From positions 1,278,501-1,342,500 of the forward strand of contig NC_135017.1 in assembly GCF_051020955.1 (NCBI RefSeq): a DNA stretch of 64,000 nt, in the 5' to 3' direction. The notes below the pieces were generated by a model. It was given only the letters and a program-made list of their open reading frames with translations, did not search any database and was not told the DNA's origin. Shown here in pieces: positions 10,785-22,200 of the stretch. How positions within the stretch are numbered: position 1 is the first letter of the stretch; each line of letters opens with the position of its first letter. A program made the position numbers and the translations under genes. The stretch comes from Megalopta genalis. Its lineage: Eukaryota > Arthropoda > Insecta > Hymenoptera > Halictidae.

Positions 10785-13080
10785 CGTGCGAATGTTTCAA
10801 ACAATTCCACTGCCCCTATTTTTCATGAAACGAAAAATCACTTATTCTCTGTAACAATTGAACGTAATACGACATGACTCACGCGTATCGATATATCCAC
10901 AGCTGGGAGAACTGGTGCTCACCTCGCACAGCGCAAACGCGTAGATCCGGGAAGACTGACATCAACGCGCAAGAAGAATACGAGCTCCGCTTCCTGCGAT
11001 ATCAGTTCTTGGTACGCATGTGCTAGACTTGCAAAAATAAACATATCTTGAGATTACAAAGTTTTGAGTTTCTCATACACCAACGAATGTATTCGAACGC
11101 CTTTTAAAACGCAAAGGCACGCTTACATGCCAGGCTCGATTCGTGCTCCAAAACCGATCAAGGCCGAAACATTCTTTCATTTGATTTACATAAGTGTTCA
11201 CACTACCCGCGCCGCCCTCGTGCCGTGCCATGCACCGTTCAAATGTATTCACACTTGCAGGCAGGCCCGGGCCAGGCTCTGGCTTCGCCAGTGTCACACT
11301 GTACCAAAACAAAAGCGAGACGAAACCACGGAAATGGTACGACGTTGACATAGTGCGCAATCTGTCACAATGCAAAGAATGTGCAATATAAGATTTTTTA
11401 TATTGTTTATTACTTTATGATCATTTAAAAAATACATTTTAAATGGTACAATGAAATATAAATTTTAATGTTAGATTCATTTACACAAAGCTGAAATGGA
11501 AAAATAGTAGCGGCCATTGACACGTACAATAATCCCTTTGGCGTGCATGTAGTTGGGCCAGCATATGATGCGTAATGCAACAGCAACACCGAAAATCGAG
11601 TACATAGTACCGAACAAAATTGAGTGGACACTCTTCAAAATTCAGTATTTTTCTTAAAATACTGAATATTTTAACTGAATATAGTATTTTTCTTAAAATA
11701 CTGAATATACTATATTGAATATTTTTCTTAAGAACGACTACAATATTTTTTAAATGATAGTGGGCCCAAAATATGTACTAGACAATGACAATAATGCTTT
11801 CTTTTTTTTTAATTTTGCTATTACTTGAAATGACAAAGAAAGAATAAAATACTTATGTTATTTATATAATAATCACACTTATGTGTACCAGTTCGTGTTA
11901 CTTTCAATAATTTTATTAACGTAACAAATTTATTGCTTTGCAAACACACGATTTTATTGCTAAAATGTAACTATTGTTCAAGGTGACGTATATAGTTATT
12001 ATTGATCAATATTAATTGTTTATTACTCCCTTCGTATCGAAATGATTATCCTATTTGCATAAATTATTTGTATCGAAATGATTGTCCCATTTCAAAGAAT
12101 AATGTTTTACATTTGCTCTGTCATTAATTTCAAGACGTAAGCATAATTTACTAAGTATGATACAGCTATACGAGTATAATAAGTACCTATTTTACTTTTA
12201 TTTTATGTAATTCAACAGCGCAAGTTATTTTGTTGCAAATTTATAAATCAGACAATCACCTCAATACGGAAGAAGTATAAACTACAAAAATATACAAATT
12301 TCACCTAGGATGAAATAATATAATAAATAATATAATCTTACAAAAATAATATCGTGTTTGGTCTTGTTTTAATCAGAAAAAGCTCACAATTGCATTAGCA
12401 AAAGTCCCATTATGACAAAATAAGACATAAAAAAGTTAGACATTGCGTTATTATCTATCCTTCATTTGCTGTCCTTTTCTACGCTCGGAAAAGTACAAAG
12501 CAAACGCCGAATCTCGGTCTAAGACGCATCAGTCCCGAGGTCATCAGTCCTTTCTGACACGATACTCGCACGGTTAATGTGTTGCAAGAACGACCCGAAC
12601 TTGACACGTAAAGTGTGTCACGACCCTAATTCTTTTATCTGAGGCTGTAACAGAAATTTAAAAAATGCCTTTCGTAGATACACGCATTTACATGCATGCT
12701 GAAAATTTAATCGAAATCAGCTAATTCAGTGTCAAGTTACAGGCGTTGAAACACTTCGAAAACTGCAGATTTCTTACAGTTGTAGCGACCATTGGCACAC
12801 GGTACAATGGACCATGACCGTACATATACCCAGCGAAAGGTTTATGACATTAGTAAAGCTATTTTTGAGGAAACCGTCCCAACACGTATTAACGAGAAAG
12901 CATGTTTCCTATTTTTTAGAATTTTTCGTTCTCGATCTCAATAGCTAATGCTGGCATCATAAACCCCGGGATTTCCGAAGGGTCCGCGGACCAAGGCACA
13001 ACGGCCCACAGCTGGCCCGCAGTCGATCCGTGACCGACCGCATCACAGGTCGAGCAGACCCGGAGGAAATTCCATTACAG
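10785..13080. other. Gene-poor stretch with family X pieces
   Basis: Near 11,081 a family X-like end reads ACCAACGAATGTATTCGAAC and CCTTTTAAAACGCAA. The matching opposite end is at 13,556-13,603. Internal family X pieces occur at 11,750-11,850 and 12,620-12,790. The GC-richer block 12,950-13,080 has no ORF that I can defend. Confidence 0.4.
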
Positions 13081-13367
13081 TGTTGACAAAATTGCAGTCA
13101 CACAAAAGGCATAAAAAAAGAGTTACCCGATTGGTCAGCACGCCACTCAGCTCCGACCAATTAGGGAAATTTCCTAATGGACACCCCAATATATAAGCGA
13201 AGAAAAAATAACATGTAAGATACTCTCACGCTTACCCTAACTCTTACTCTTACTCTTGCTGGCGACTTAGACGAGTAAAGACTCTGTATAGCAAAAATGA
13301 AGCACACGTGCACTGCTCAAGATTTCAGACTCATTTCACGAGCACATCAGACAAGAAACCCCCAACA
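13081..13367 (+). mobile_element. Possible solo LTR with CCAAT and TATA boxes
   Basis: The segment starts TGTTGAC and ends CCCAACA, giving a 5-bp inverted TGTTG/CAACA as in many LTRs. Inside are an inverted CCAAT box (ATTGG near 13,131), a direct CCAAT near 13,158 and a TATA box (ATATATAAG near 13,191), spaced as in a promoter. ACAG occurs at 13,077-13,080 and again at 13,367-13,370, overlapping the last base, so the target duplication is ambiguous. No second LTR is in the window. Confidence 0.4.
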
Positions 13368-13429
13368 CAGTTTTTTGTAAAAAAAAAGTATCGAAAATCG
13401 TGTCAAAATTGCAATTTTTGCGATATCTA

Positions 13430-13603
13430 ATTTGTTGCAAATCATTGCAACGTCAACCGATTTTGATCAAATTCAAAGCATTTTAGTCATTATGTAGTAA
13501 ACCAGTCCCTCTATCATCTAAAAAGAATTGAGGTGATTTAATCCAGTTTGAAAAAAATTATTGCGTTTTAAAAGTCGTTCGAACACTTTCGTTGGCTACT
13601 GTA
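13430..13603. repeat. Family X right end
   Basis: TTGCGTTTTAAAAGTCGTTC and ACACTTTCGTTGGCTACTG followed by TA match the terminus of family X. The interior TTTTGATCAAATTC and CCAGTTTGAAAAAAATTATT also correspond. Confidence 0.5.
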
Positions 13604-14219
13604 CAGTTGGTATGGAAAATATTGAAAGTAAAACTATCTATATCCATACCAGCAATAAATTTTATGAGGAAACAATGATTAGTAAATATTCTTGCATGTT
13701 TGTAGTATACATTTTTTGTAAAAAAAATATTTCCCTTCAGCATTACAAAAATATCAACAAAAACAGACACATGAGTAGAAACAGGAACATAGAAAATATG
13801 TATTCGTACATCTTCTATTTTGTGCATTTAATAGAGATATAAATACAATATGACCTTCCGAATATAACGAGTAATAATAAAGCTGGTCAGTTTTTGCACA
13901 CAGCACTTGTAGATTAAAGATAATTTGTACTGGTCTCAGCATCTCGTAAAAGTTCCGAAACAACGGAAGAAGTGCGTAATATTATATATAACATATATAA
14001 CATTTTTTTATTGAAGATTCCGTTTTTTTAGAAAAATTAGGTTGAAAAGGTAATACTACTGAATAGGAATCAACTGGCGCGTCTGGTCATGACAATTCTA
14101 CAACAATTCTACTTCTCGTCATATTACAAGTCACACGAATTTGACGCATTTTTCAATTCAGTTTTCTCGAAAAGGGAGTCTTAAATAAACACCCTATAGA
14201 TGTTTGCTACAGAGCTTAA

Positions 14220-14290
14220 AAACAATAATATATACATATATATTATATATAATAATATATTATATTAAATATATATGTATGTATATATAT
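14220..14290. repeat. AT-dinucleotide rich tract
   Basis: TATATA and ATAATA units, low complexity, immediately upstream of a Tc1 relic. Confidence 0.7.
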
Positions 14291-14610
14291 CTCGGCTAGT
14301 ACTGTGCGTGATTACTTAACGAAGTAGTGAATATGTGTCACGGTAGAGCTGCACAGAAAAAATATTTTGTAAATGAACACTTGGATTGGATGAACACTCC
14401 CATGCAATATTAGCAAAAACTAATTTTCGCAGAATAAAGCAAATCCGAAACATTTGGACCAAAAATCACTTTATAATATGGATTCAAAAAGGTACTCAAG
14501 AAAAAAAATTTGCGACCCACGACGTATCACAGCGGAGGCTCTGTATTAGTCTTGGGTTGCATAAAAATCTTTTAAATTGGAAAACTTTTAAATTATTAAT
14601 ACTTCACTGG
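14291..14610 (+). pseudogene. Tc1-like transposase relic, central part
   Basis: Across frames the strand reads TVRDYLTK, CHGRAAQKK-type sequence (second half of the Tc1 N-terminal DNA-binding region), EHLDWMNTPMQY, a degraded catalytic region, then WTKNHFIIWIQKGTQE and LRPTTYHSGGSVLVLGC, the segment between the first two catalytic acids. Stops interrupt MQY and the DESK-equivalent. It is a different Tc1 lineage from the 7.5-9 kb palindrome. Confidence 0.6.
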
Positions 14611-15009
14611 TTCAAGCTATGTGTAATCAACCATAGAACTTGTAGACACCTATATACATTATACTAGCACCGTTAGGCAATTCGAAAATAATATTTCTGA
14701 TGTAAAAATTGCAAATTCATAAAATAGATTTTTTGATGCCTAGGCACCACTGCACTGGCCGATGGGGTGTGGCAAATCGTGTGATAGCTTAGGGTTTAGG
14801 CTTAGGGAACGATATCGTTATTGCAAACACTATCCTGGGAGAAAAATAGTTAGACGCGGCGTTTATTTATCTTCCATGAATGATTGTAGCTTTCTGTGAA
14901 AAAGTGATTTCTTACCAACTCTAATCGTACTACCTGTTAGGAAAGGCACTCCCTAAGTAATGCAGAAATGGACTCCAAGCTACATTTTTTTTTATATATA
15001 CTTTTATTA

Positions 15010-15305
15010 GACCAATGTTATTGGCTTGTCTCTTTTTTTAAGGCTTCTAATCTTAGCTGCTTTGAGGATTCTTCATACTGTCCACTTGTTTATTTGTATA
15101 TTCGTATCTTCTTTTAATAATTTTGCAACCATAGTGGCACTTGCAATTCTTCGTTCATTCTGCAGTGATAATTTTTTGGTCTTCCTCCAACATTTAATAA
15201 TGTACATTTACAGTATATTTTTCTTATTCTCTGCACTGTCGACTGACTAATACTACACTTTCTCGCCGTCTGGCGCATTTACACGCCGTCATTCAAAAGA
15301 GAAAT
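15010..15305 (-). pseudogene. Tc1-like transposase relic, N-terminal HTH part
   Basis: The minus strand reads ARKCSISQSTVQRIRKIY (first helix-turn-helix), GGRPKKLSLQNERRIAS (GRPK AT-hook-like linker), then TMVAKLLKEDTNIQINKWTV and RILKAAKIRS (second HTH). This is the paired DNA-binding layout of Tc1 transposases. The catalytic domain does not follow on this strand, and stops occur. The opposite-strand relic at 14.3-14.6 kb may come from a related copy. Confidence 0.65.
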
Positions 15306-15715
15306 TACTTTTTTAAAGCAATGTGGTGCAATTGACTTCATACTTATACTTACTTCACCATTCTTACTTTACCGATCGACTGATTGTGAGAAACTGAGTG
15401 CTAAGACGTGTAATAACATTTTGTAAACATACGAAACTGCTAGATATAAACCCACTGCTAGAACATATTTCACGTAAACATTCCTTTTATGAACTGGTGC
15501 AAAACCGTGTCAATCTATTTTTATTGTCATTGCTGAACGAGGAGATATTAATTATTGAAAAAATTTCTTGTGTTACTTCTGTCAATTATAAAAATGACTA
15601 TAATGTTTATTTTTTTAAATTCTTCTATCTTCTTAACAATAAATAATGATTTATACAAAACTTGTAGTTATTGGTTCAGTTATGGTTGGTGCAGGCTCAG
15701 CATGATTTTTTAAAT

Positions 15716-16540
15716 AAAATCAATATACAGGGTGTTCCATAATTATTTTAACAGCCGAAAATGAGGGGTAGCTGAGGTCATTTGAAGTAACTTTTTCCCT
15801 TGCGAAAATGTAATCTGCGGCTTTGTTTACCAGTTATTAACGAAAAACACTGACCAATGAGAGGTGAGGGTGTGAAGTTCGAGAGCCCGCAGCACGAGGC
15901 TTTGACAGAAGGTCCGGAAGGACTCGAATCGCGTTCGAAGTAATGAACAAGTCACGGAGCGTGAACTTTCCGAATTTTTGTTACTACGTAACAATGATAT
16001 TTTTAAGAAAAACGCTATTCACCTTTATTTTAGAACGTCTGAAGAATATTTACTAATTTTTCGGAGCTGAAATAGTAAATAGTTTAACCGTGTCAGCCGT
16101 TTTAATTATTGATTGAGCCGATTACAGTGAAGATTAACGGTAAAAAATCCCGTCAAACTCACGCAAAAGATATTTTTGTTTCAATAATTCGCAAAGCAAA
16201 TTTAATAATAAATCGCGTCGAAGAACATGAGGGATATGTTTATTTAAGAATTGTGAAGAATATCATTAATAGTAAACTTACACATTTCGATGAGGATGCA
16301 TTTGCTGCTTGACAATGTTCAATTGATCTCAGGTTAATGGCATTACCGAGGAAAGGATGCGATCGGTGGGGCCTCAGATAGGATCGGCATAGTAAACACG
16401 GATTTCACTTTTACAACATCGTCGCCAAAAACTGACCACTTAATTAATCCTCGACAAGGAGTTCACTTTCACATCACTATTACAAAACACTGACCACTTA
16501 ATTAATCCTCGGCAATCGGGAAAGATGTGCGGATGTCCTT
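15716..16540 (+). mobile_element. Short element Y (TACAGGGTGT end), copy 1
   Basis: Begins TATACAGGGTGTTCCATAAT. It shares with the other Y copies the block TCTGCGGCTTTGTTTAC, AGTTATTAACGAAAAACACT, the CGCGTTCGAAGTA segment, and a downstream AACACTGACCACTTAATTAA block that occurs twice in tandem here (near 16,430 and 16,490). A 67-codon open stretch at 16,109-16,312 recurs identically, inverted, at 38,978-39,181. It starts from TTG and I do not treat it as a gene. Confidence 0.5.
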
Positions 16541-16740
16541 TGGATTCTTCTCATTGGTACGCTCACGGTGCCCTCTGCTTCCACCTCCTACAGGACTGCT
16601 TCCTCTACATCTAACATCCGTGCGGAACATTTTATTGTTATACATATAAATAATAACTGTACATTAAAAAGCTTTGTTGACATTGTGCATAATTAGATAA
16701 GTGCAAAATTATATTATTATATGAATTAAACAAATTTGTC

Positions 16741-16880
16741 ATTTTATTATGAGTTGTCTTTCTGGAATTCGAATCAAAGGAGCCGCGGCACGTTGTTCAC
16801 CGACTCCGTCGAACTTTAGCATCGACGTAGCGAGAAAATCAATAAATTATAAAACCGTAGCTATATTACGCCGTCGGTGA
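16741..16880 (+). repeat. Block Z, shared with 56.16-56.37 kb
   Basis: ATTATGAGTTGTCTTTCTGG, CAAAGGAGCCGC, TTCACCGACTCC and TAGCGAGAAAATCAATAAAT recur with changes at 56,168-56,300. It is a dispersed repeat within the palindrome A arms (inverted copy near 38,420-38,550). Confidence 0.5.
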
Positions 16881-17444
16881 TGACACACCGAAATTACGTC
16901 ACCTAGAGACATTACTGTACTCGTTTAAACCGTATCCTAAAGCGCAACTTCAAGATTCCGCTAAACAGCATTATAATTATCGACGAATCACGAGCGAGAT
17001 GAGTGTTGGAATTCGAATTCGGAATTTTAACACAAAATTTCCTCTTATATCTAACACGGAAAGGTCACGGACTTCGGATCACTAATTTCAATGAAATTTT
17101 CTGTGGTGAAACCAGGCTGAAAATTATTTGAGACGTGTTCGAATTATTTATAAAGATATTTAATTTTCAAATTTCATCGAGCCGAACGTTGTGTATAGAT
17201 ATCGGAAACAATAAACGACTTACACGACATTGTAATGGTTACATTTCTTTTGTATGTGTTTCATAGGAAATTAATACCGCAGCCAAAGAATTGCCACATG
17301 CGAAACGCAAAAAATGTTAATCAGTTGTTCTTTATAAAATGCTCTCACTGCAGAAAATATTTACGTTTCACCTGTTTCTATGATAAATATCATCGTCATA
17401 GTTGCTAATTTTCTTTTAATCCATACACATTATATTTCATTGAA

Positions 17445-18150
17445 TATACAGGGTGTCCCAAAAATGTCTCGCAATGCGGAAATGTGGTAACTTTTACCTT
17501 TGCGAAAATGCAATCTGCGGCTTTGTTTACGAGTTATTAACGAAAAACACTGTCCAATGAGAGGTGACGGCGCGAAGTTCGAGAGCCCGCAGCACGAGAC
17601 TTTGACAGAAGGTCGAGACGGACTCGAGCCGCGTTCGAAGTATTGAACAAGTCACGAAGCATGCACTTTCCGGATTTTTTTTTTTACTACGTAAAAGTGA
17701 TATTTTTAAGAAAAACGCTGTTCACCTCTACTTTAGAATGTCCGAAGAATATTTACTAATTTTTCGGACCCGAAACAATATGTAGTTTAACCGTGACAGC
17801 CGTTTTAATTATCTGATGTGCATGACACCTCACGTGTACCATATGAAATTTTTATGCAAGGTGTACAGTGAGGATTAACAAAGTTCGTAAATAATATTTC
17901 AATTTAAATAATTCCGTGTCCGAACAGAATTCAACGAATGATTCGCAAAGCTGATTTAATAATAAATAATCGCGTTAAGGTACGTAAAGGATTTGTTTAT
18001 TAGAGAGATATATAAATATCATCAATAAGAAACTCACCCATTTAGTACAACGAACAGCTGATCCCAGGTCGATGACCGCAACATTCGAGGGATACTGTCG
18101 GAGGAGGAACCTCCGGTATGGTTATTTGCGAAGTTCACTTACACTGCACT
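17445..18150 (+). mobile_element. Short element Y, copy 2 (left arm)
   Basis: Starts TATACAGGGTGTCCCAAAAA and follows the Y consensus. Its right-arm partner (37,098-37,846) is bounded by TACAGGGTG-type inverted ends on both sides, which defines Y as a roughly 750-bp non-autonomous element. The left-arm copy lacks the second terminus. Confidence 0.55.
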
Positions 18151-19064
18151 GTCACCAAACACTGATCACTGAATCACTGATAATCCGAATCACTTGTGGA
18201 TATCACGAAAGATCACTGAGACTCGTTCGCGGATAATCGTTTATTCGACGTGTTCGTTCGGAAGTCGACGTTTCACTGCCGAAAAATTCAGGCCTTGACT
18301 GTGGGCCCTTGTTGTTCGTCGTTCGGTCGCCCGAGGAAATGTATAATAGGTCCTTAAGGTTCTGGGTTGCCGCACACTATGACGACCCACACATAGAAGA
18401 AAAGCCATATACGTATATTAGTTTTAGAGGTTTCTATCAAGTAAATCTGACGCTTTAATATCGAAATGTGCAGTTCGTAAGTGCAAAATTTAGATTCCCA
18501 AAAGACTAAACTGGGGTACTTCGGATGTAGAAATGTCCATTTTTTTATTATTGTTGAGATATTTGCAATATTCGGCCAGAGTGGTGACAATTCACGAAAA
18601 AGACGAGACAAGATGGCCGCCGCTAACAGTTTTTCGTAGATATCGAGAGATATAGAGCTCGAATCGAAAATTCGCATACGAAGACCCCGAGATAAGGCAT
18701 GTACAAAGGCAGTGGAGTGTATTTTCAGTAGATTACTTAGTTAATTAAGACACACGGTTACTTGATGTGAATTGTGTATCGGAAACACCATCTCGAGCTT
18801 CCGACATTCTTCACTACTAGCGTCACAGTTCTCTTCCAACCAAAAGATGCACCACAGCGAGCTTGCCGGTAACTATAGTTACTTACAGTCGATAATACAG
18901 ATCGACAAATTACATAGTTTTACACTTCCATCCAAAATATTTTGAATCAAAAGACGACTAAACATGGATGCCACATTTCATTCCTCGCCGCAATGTTGCC
19001 ATGTCGTCAAAACCGTTTCACAAACTGAGTTTCATGAAACTGATTCCTGCTTCATGAGCCCGTG

Positions 19065-19562
19065 CTGCCGCGCGCTAGGTTTCTTGACCAGGGGAAGGTG
19101 GCGTGCGGGGCAGTCGTGAGCGGCGCGGCAGATGCAGCAAGAACGCTCGTCGAATACTGTAAATATCTGAACAATAATAAAAAAATGGACATTTCTACAA
19201 CCGAAGCCCCCCAGCTTAGACTTTTCTGAATCGAAATATCCAACTCTCGAACTGCTCACTCGAATATTGGCACGTCCATCTTACTTGATACGAACAGTTG
19301 CCACGAAGATATTCTGCCGCGCGCTAGGTTACTAGACCAGGGGAAGGTGGCGTGCGGGGCAGTCGTGAGCGGCGCGGCAGTTGCAGCAAGAACGCTCGTC
19401 GGATATTGTAAATATCTCAACAATAATAAAGAAATTGACATTTCTACAACCGAAGCCCCCCAGCTTAGACTTTTCTGAATCGAAATATCCAACTCCTGAA
19501 CTGCTCACTCGAATATTGGCACGTCCATTTTGGTCGATACGAACAGTTGTCACGAAGATATT
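19065..19562. repeat. 249-bp tandem duplication in the left repeat of B
   Basis: CTGCCGCGCGCTAGG starts at 19,065 and 19,314, and as CTGCCGCGCACTAGG at 19,563, so two 249-bp units lie in tandem. The right repeat has a single unit (landmarks near 30,518 and 30,767). Each unit contains AGACTTTTCTGAATCGAAAT and GGGGAAGGTGGCGTGCGG. Confidence 0.75.
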
Positions 19563-19662
19563 CTGCCGCGCACTAGGTTACTTGACCAGGGGAAGGTGGC
19601 GTGCGGAAGTAAAATAAATAACAGGAATGATAAAAATGATGTTTTATTTATTCAGTACCATA

Positions 19663-20308
19663 TTAATAAAAGTTAACAATATATTTGTTTCCTCCCCCTC
19701 TCCCTCCTCTCCCACCACTCCCTCCTCTTCCTCCTCTTCCTCCTCTTCTTCCTCTTCCTCCTCTTCCTCCACTTCCTTTTCTTTTTTCCCCCCTCTTCTG
19801 GGGGCCATAAATGTTTTTCTTTAGGAGCTTCTTCAGCTCTCTCTGCAACGTATAAGTATATATTATTATTATTATTTGTTTTTATACATATTACTATATT
19901 ATATTATATTATATATAAAAGTCTTTTTCATTTACTTACATTCGCCGCTACCAAATTAGCCAGGTTTGGCCTGGCCACCCCTCTGGCCAGTTGACCAAGT
20001 ATATTTCGCCATTGGGACTGTAACATAACAGCAGAATTAGAAGTATATATATATATTATAAATATACATTCTGTTGTATTGCATATACTTACAGCCTTCC
20101 CGGACTCGTATGCGGCAGCGATCTCTCTCTGCCGCGCTATTATCGAGTCCAGCGACTCGTTCGCGGCGGAGGTGTCCGCCGCTGCTGCAGGCGCCGTTGA
20201 TGCTGCGGCGGTGTTCGCGGCTGCTGCAGGCGCCGTTGATGCTGCGGCGGATACGTCTCCTTCTTCCAACTGCATTTCCTGCATTTTTTCTTCAACCTCT
20301 CGTTCCAT
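19663..20308 (-). CDS. RG-rich small protein gene, left copy (3 exons)
   Basis: The coding parts are 20,308-20,093, 20,017-19,940 and 19,842-19,663, joined by GT-AG introns in phase 0 (donor GTAAGTA, acceptor TTACAG; donor GTAAG, acceptor TTGCAG). A further acceptor at 20,313 implies an upstream non-coding exon. The predicted protein has 157 residues. An acidic start (MEREVEEKMQEMQLEEGD) is followed by an Ala-rich tandem repeat around STAPAAAA, a conserved ESLDSIIARQREIAAAYESG, the core SQWRNILGQLARGVARPNL, a basic RELKK, and an RGG/GRG tail ending NKYIVNFY. RGG tails often bind RNA, but the function here is unknown. It lies in the left inverted repeat of B, divergent from the transposase gene. 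The frame is intact. Confidence 0.65.
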
Positions 20309-20469
20309 ATCTCTGCAAAAAAAATAATATTATTAAAATAAATTGCTACACAATTACTAGAACAAATTTCCACAATACTAAATTTTATCGCGTTATAAAT
20401 TCGAAATAAAATCAATTGAATCGTTTGCATACCAGATGGTTCTAAAAAAACAGGATCGAAAAACGCCAA

Positions 20470-20810
20470 AGAGCGCGATCGCGCTCCGTCGATTACATAA
20501 CTAATATTTTAACTTATATTTAACGAAAAATATACTACATGTATATGCCCTGGCTTTTCTCAACCCAAAATCTGAAGAGCGCGAAGGTGGCTCGTGGTAC
20601 GCAAACGTTTCAAAACTTTGAAATTCTAATGCCACATACATAGTTTATATATTAGTATGTACTTAACTTGCAATTTCTTCGTTTATTACTCCTCCAAGAG
20701 TTCAGCGTTGAAAGAAGCTGCGACCCTTCGCAGTTCGAAGTTAGGCCCAGTGTCGGTCTCGGAGCCGTGTTTGTGTTGGGGGGATTTTCAAAATGGGACT
20801 ACATGATACG
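20470..20810. other. Upstream flank of the left RG gene
   Basis: AT-rich, then GC-richer sequence between the left RG gene and the CCAAT minisatellite. It probably holds the 5' exon and promoter of the RG gene. I see no coding region. Confidence 0.35.
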
Positions 20811-20927
20811 CCAATGGTTCAAATAATGTCATTGGTTGTCTGCCAATGGTTCAAATATTATCATTGGTTGTCTGCCAATGGTTCAAATAATATCATTGGT
20901 TGTCTGCCAATGGCAATGTCCAATGGT
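20811..20927. promoter_or_regulatory. 32-bp tandem repeat packed with CCAAT boxes
   Basis: Units starting CCAATGGTTCAAATAAT and ending TCATTGGTTGTCTG begin at 20,811, 20,843 and 20,875, with a partial unit at 20,907 and another CCAATGG at about 20,921. Each unit has CCAATGG and, about 20 bp on, an inverted ATTGG. That makes five direct and three inverted CCAAT boxes in about 115 bp. The tract lies between the minus-strand RG gene and the plus-strand transposase exon, where a bidirectional promoter would be expected. CCAAT boxes are NF-Y sites. The regulatory role is inferred. Confidence 0.5.
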
Positions 20928-21194
20928 AGCATCGCAAGCATACCCTGGTCCAAATCATGACCCCACACAACGGTTCCTTTCCCTATTTCGAATTTCCCGC
21001 TACCGCTGTTTGCAGTTCGAAAATGATTTGTTTATACTTTCGTAGACGATGAGGCTACATGTATTAGTAGTATCGTAACGTGACTCGCATTCAGCTGTTA
21101 TCTGCGTTTTTACGTCGCGTTCAGTCGTGATTTGTTCTCCAAGTGATACGGTCTAGGAGTGAAAAGCGCGCGATTATTATTTCTTATAGTTTTA

Positions 21195-21260
21195 GATTTT
21201 TTCTATTTCATTCTATTTCATTCTACTTCATTCTATTTTATTTTATTCAATTCTATTCTT
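21195..21260 (+). repeat. Pyrimidine-rich TTCTATTTCA microsatellite
   Basis: Imperfect 10-bp units TTCTATTTCA / TTCTACTTCA upstream of the presumed transposase start codon. Confidence 0.6.
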
Positions 21261-21366
21261 TTTGATTCTACTTTTATAATCTACTCTATTCGGCATTATT
21301 CTACTACATTTCATTGTAAACAATAGAAACAGATAAATTTAACAATTTCAAAAGTGTAGCGAAACG

Positions 21367-21507
21367 ATGCCAAAGGTTGTGAATTCAATGAATTGGAAGG
21401 ATGTGGTTTCTCTCTTCCCAATTGTTGAGATGTATGAAGGAGGGTGCATCGAAAAAACTGACCTTGACCAGACCAAGATACAGCAAAAGAAAAATTATGA
21501 AGGAGAG
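21367..21507 (+). CDS. Likely first coding exon of the MULE transposase gene
   Basis: An ATG opens 47 codons beginning MPKVVNSMNWKDVVSLFPIV and ending at a strong donor, GAG|GTAAGT. The composition is protein-like. The main body of the gene begins after palindrome C, near 25,796, at the acceptor-like TTTATAG. The simple splice between the two does not keep frame. An indel within this exon would reconcile them, because another frame of the exon's last 20 bp gives a basic sequence that joins in phase. Alternatively a further exon is missed. AAGT also occurs on both sides of the gap (21,510-21,513 and 25,796-25,799), so an insertion rather than an intron is possible. Confidence 0.45.
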
Positions 21508-21513
21508 GTAAGT

Positions 21514-22200
21514 GAGCATTTTGTTTCGTTACTATGATTTCGGTAATATGTTTCGATATAATTTAAATGGTAAGAGCAAAAGTTCTCATTACTGCTGGAA
21601 ATACATTTTTTCGCTTTCTCGCTTTTGTACTTCCATTTCTCGGATTTTTATGATATTGACATATGCTGTAGTCCATATTCAATCATTAGAATGAAGTTGC
21701 AAAACAAAATCGACGGGTCGAAGTAGCTGATTAGTGTCATTTATACGTTATTTATATATCACGTAAATTTCTGTATCATCAAAAACACTGACATCGAGAT
21801 ATCCCTTCCTTTTTTTGGGATCTTCGTCACGTACAAATGCTTTCCCGGTTATATGGACGGATGTTCGCATTGTTTGACGAACAGATGGGGTCGAAAGGAA
21901 ATTTTAGGATTATTGTCGTAAAGAAAGCTGATTGCCTTCGTGTGTCCCTAAAGAAAGAAATTAGAAGGCCGAGGATCTGGAACTCGTCGCTTTTACGAGC
22001 GGTCCTTGAGACCCGGCCGCGTACGGCACGCAGATGGGAAGGTTACAATTTCCGCGTCCGACAATTCATTCCCTCCCACGGTGAGGGCCCACTGCAGATA
22101 TTATTTCAATACGTATTCTGCATTTGTTTGCAACAAACGTTTTCTCTTCAATCTTCTGCAAAGAGCGTAGCCGATTCAAGATGGTCAAAATTGTCCTTAC
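21514..22200. other. Presumed intron sequence before palindrome C
   Basis: It contains a GC-richer open stretch (about 21,837-22,262) with no recognisable similarity that runs into the palindrome C arm. Most likely intronic. Confidence 0.35.

Larger units (their letters stand above)
15931..18150. repeat. Palindrome A, left arm
   Basis: Reverse complement of 37,110-39,360. By eye the arms are nearly identical over long stretches, for example around 16,740-17,440 against 37,830-38,540. Each arm contains Y copy 1, a middle block Z and Y copy 2, so a composite of repeats was duplicated in inverted orientation. Outside 15,931/39,360 the similarity falls sharply. Confidence 0.8.

Noticed and set aside
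13225..13260. Telomere-like CTTACCCTAACTCTTACTCT tract
   Set aside because: Not a regular TTAGG array. Only a short pyrimidine-rich stretch inside the possible solo LTR.
16109..16312. 67-codon ORF identical in both arms of palindrome A
   Set aside because: It starts only from TTG, lies within the non-coding Y repeat, and identity is explained by the inverted duplication.
19627..19824. Ser-rich ORF on the plus strand
   Set aside because: It is the antisense of the RGG-coding third exon of the RG gene. The poly-Ser results from GGA/AGA codons read backwards. The similar minus-strand ORF at 29,572-29,886 has the same cause.
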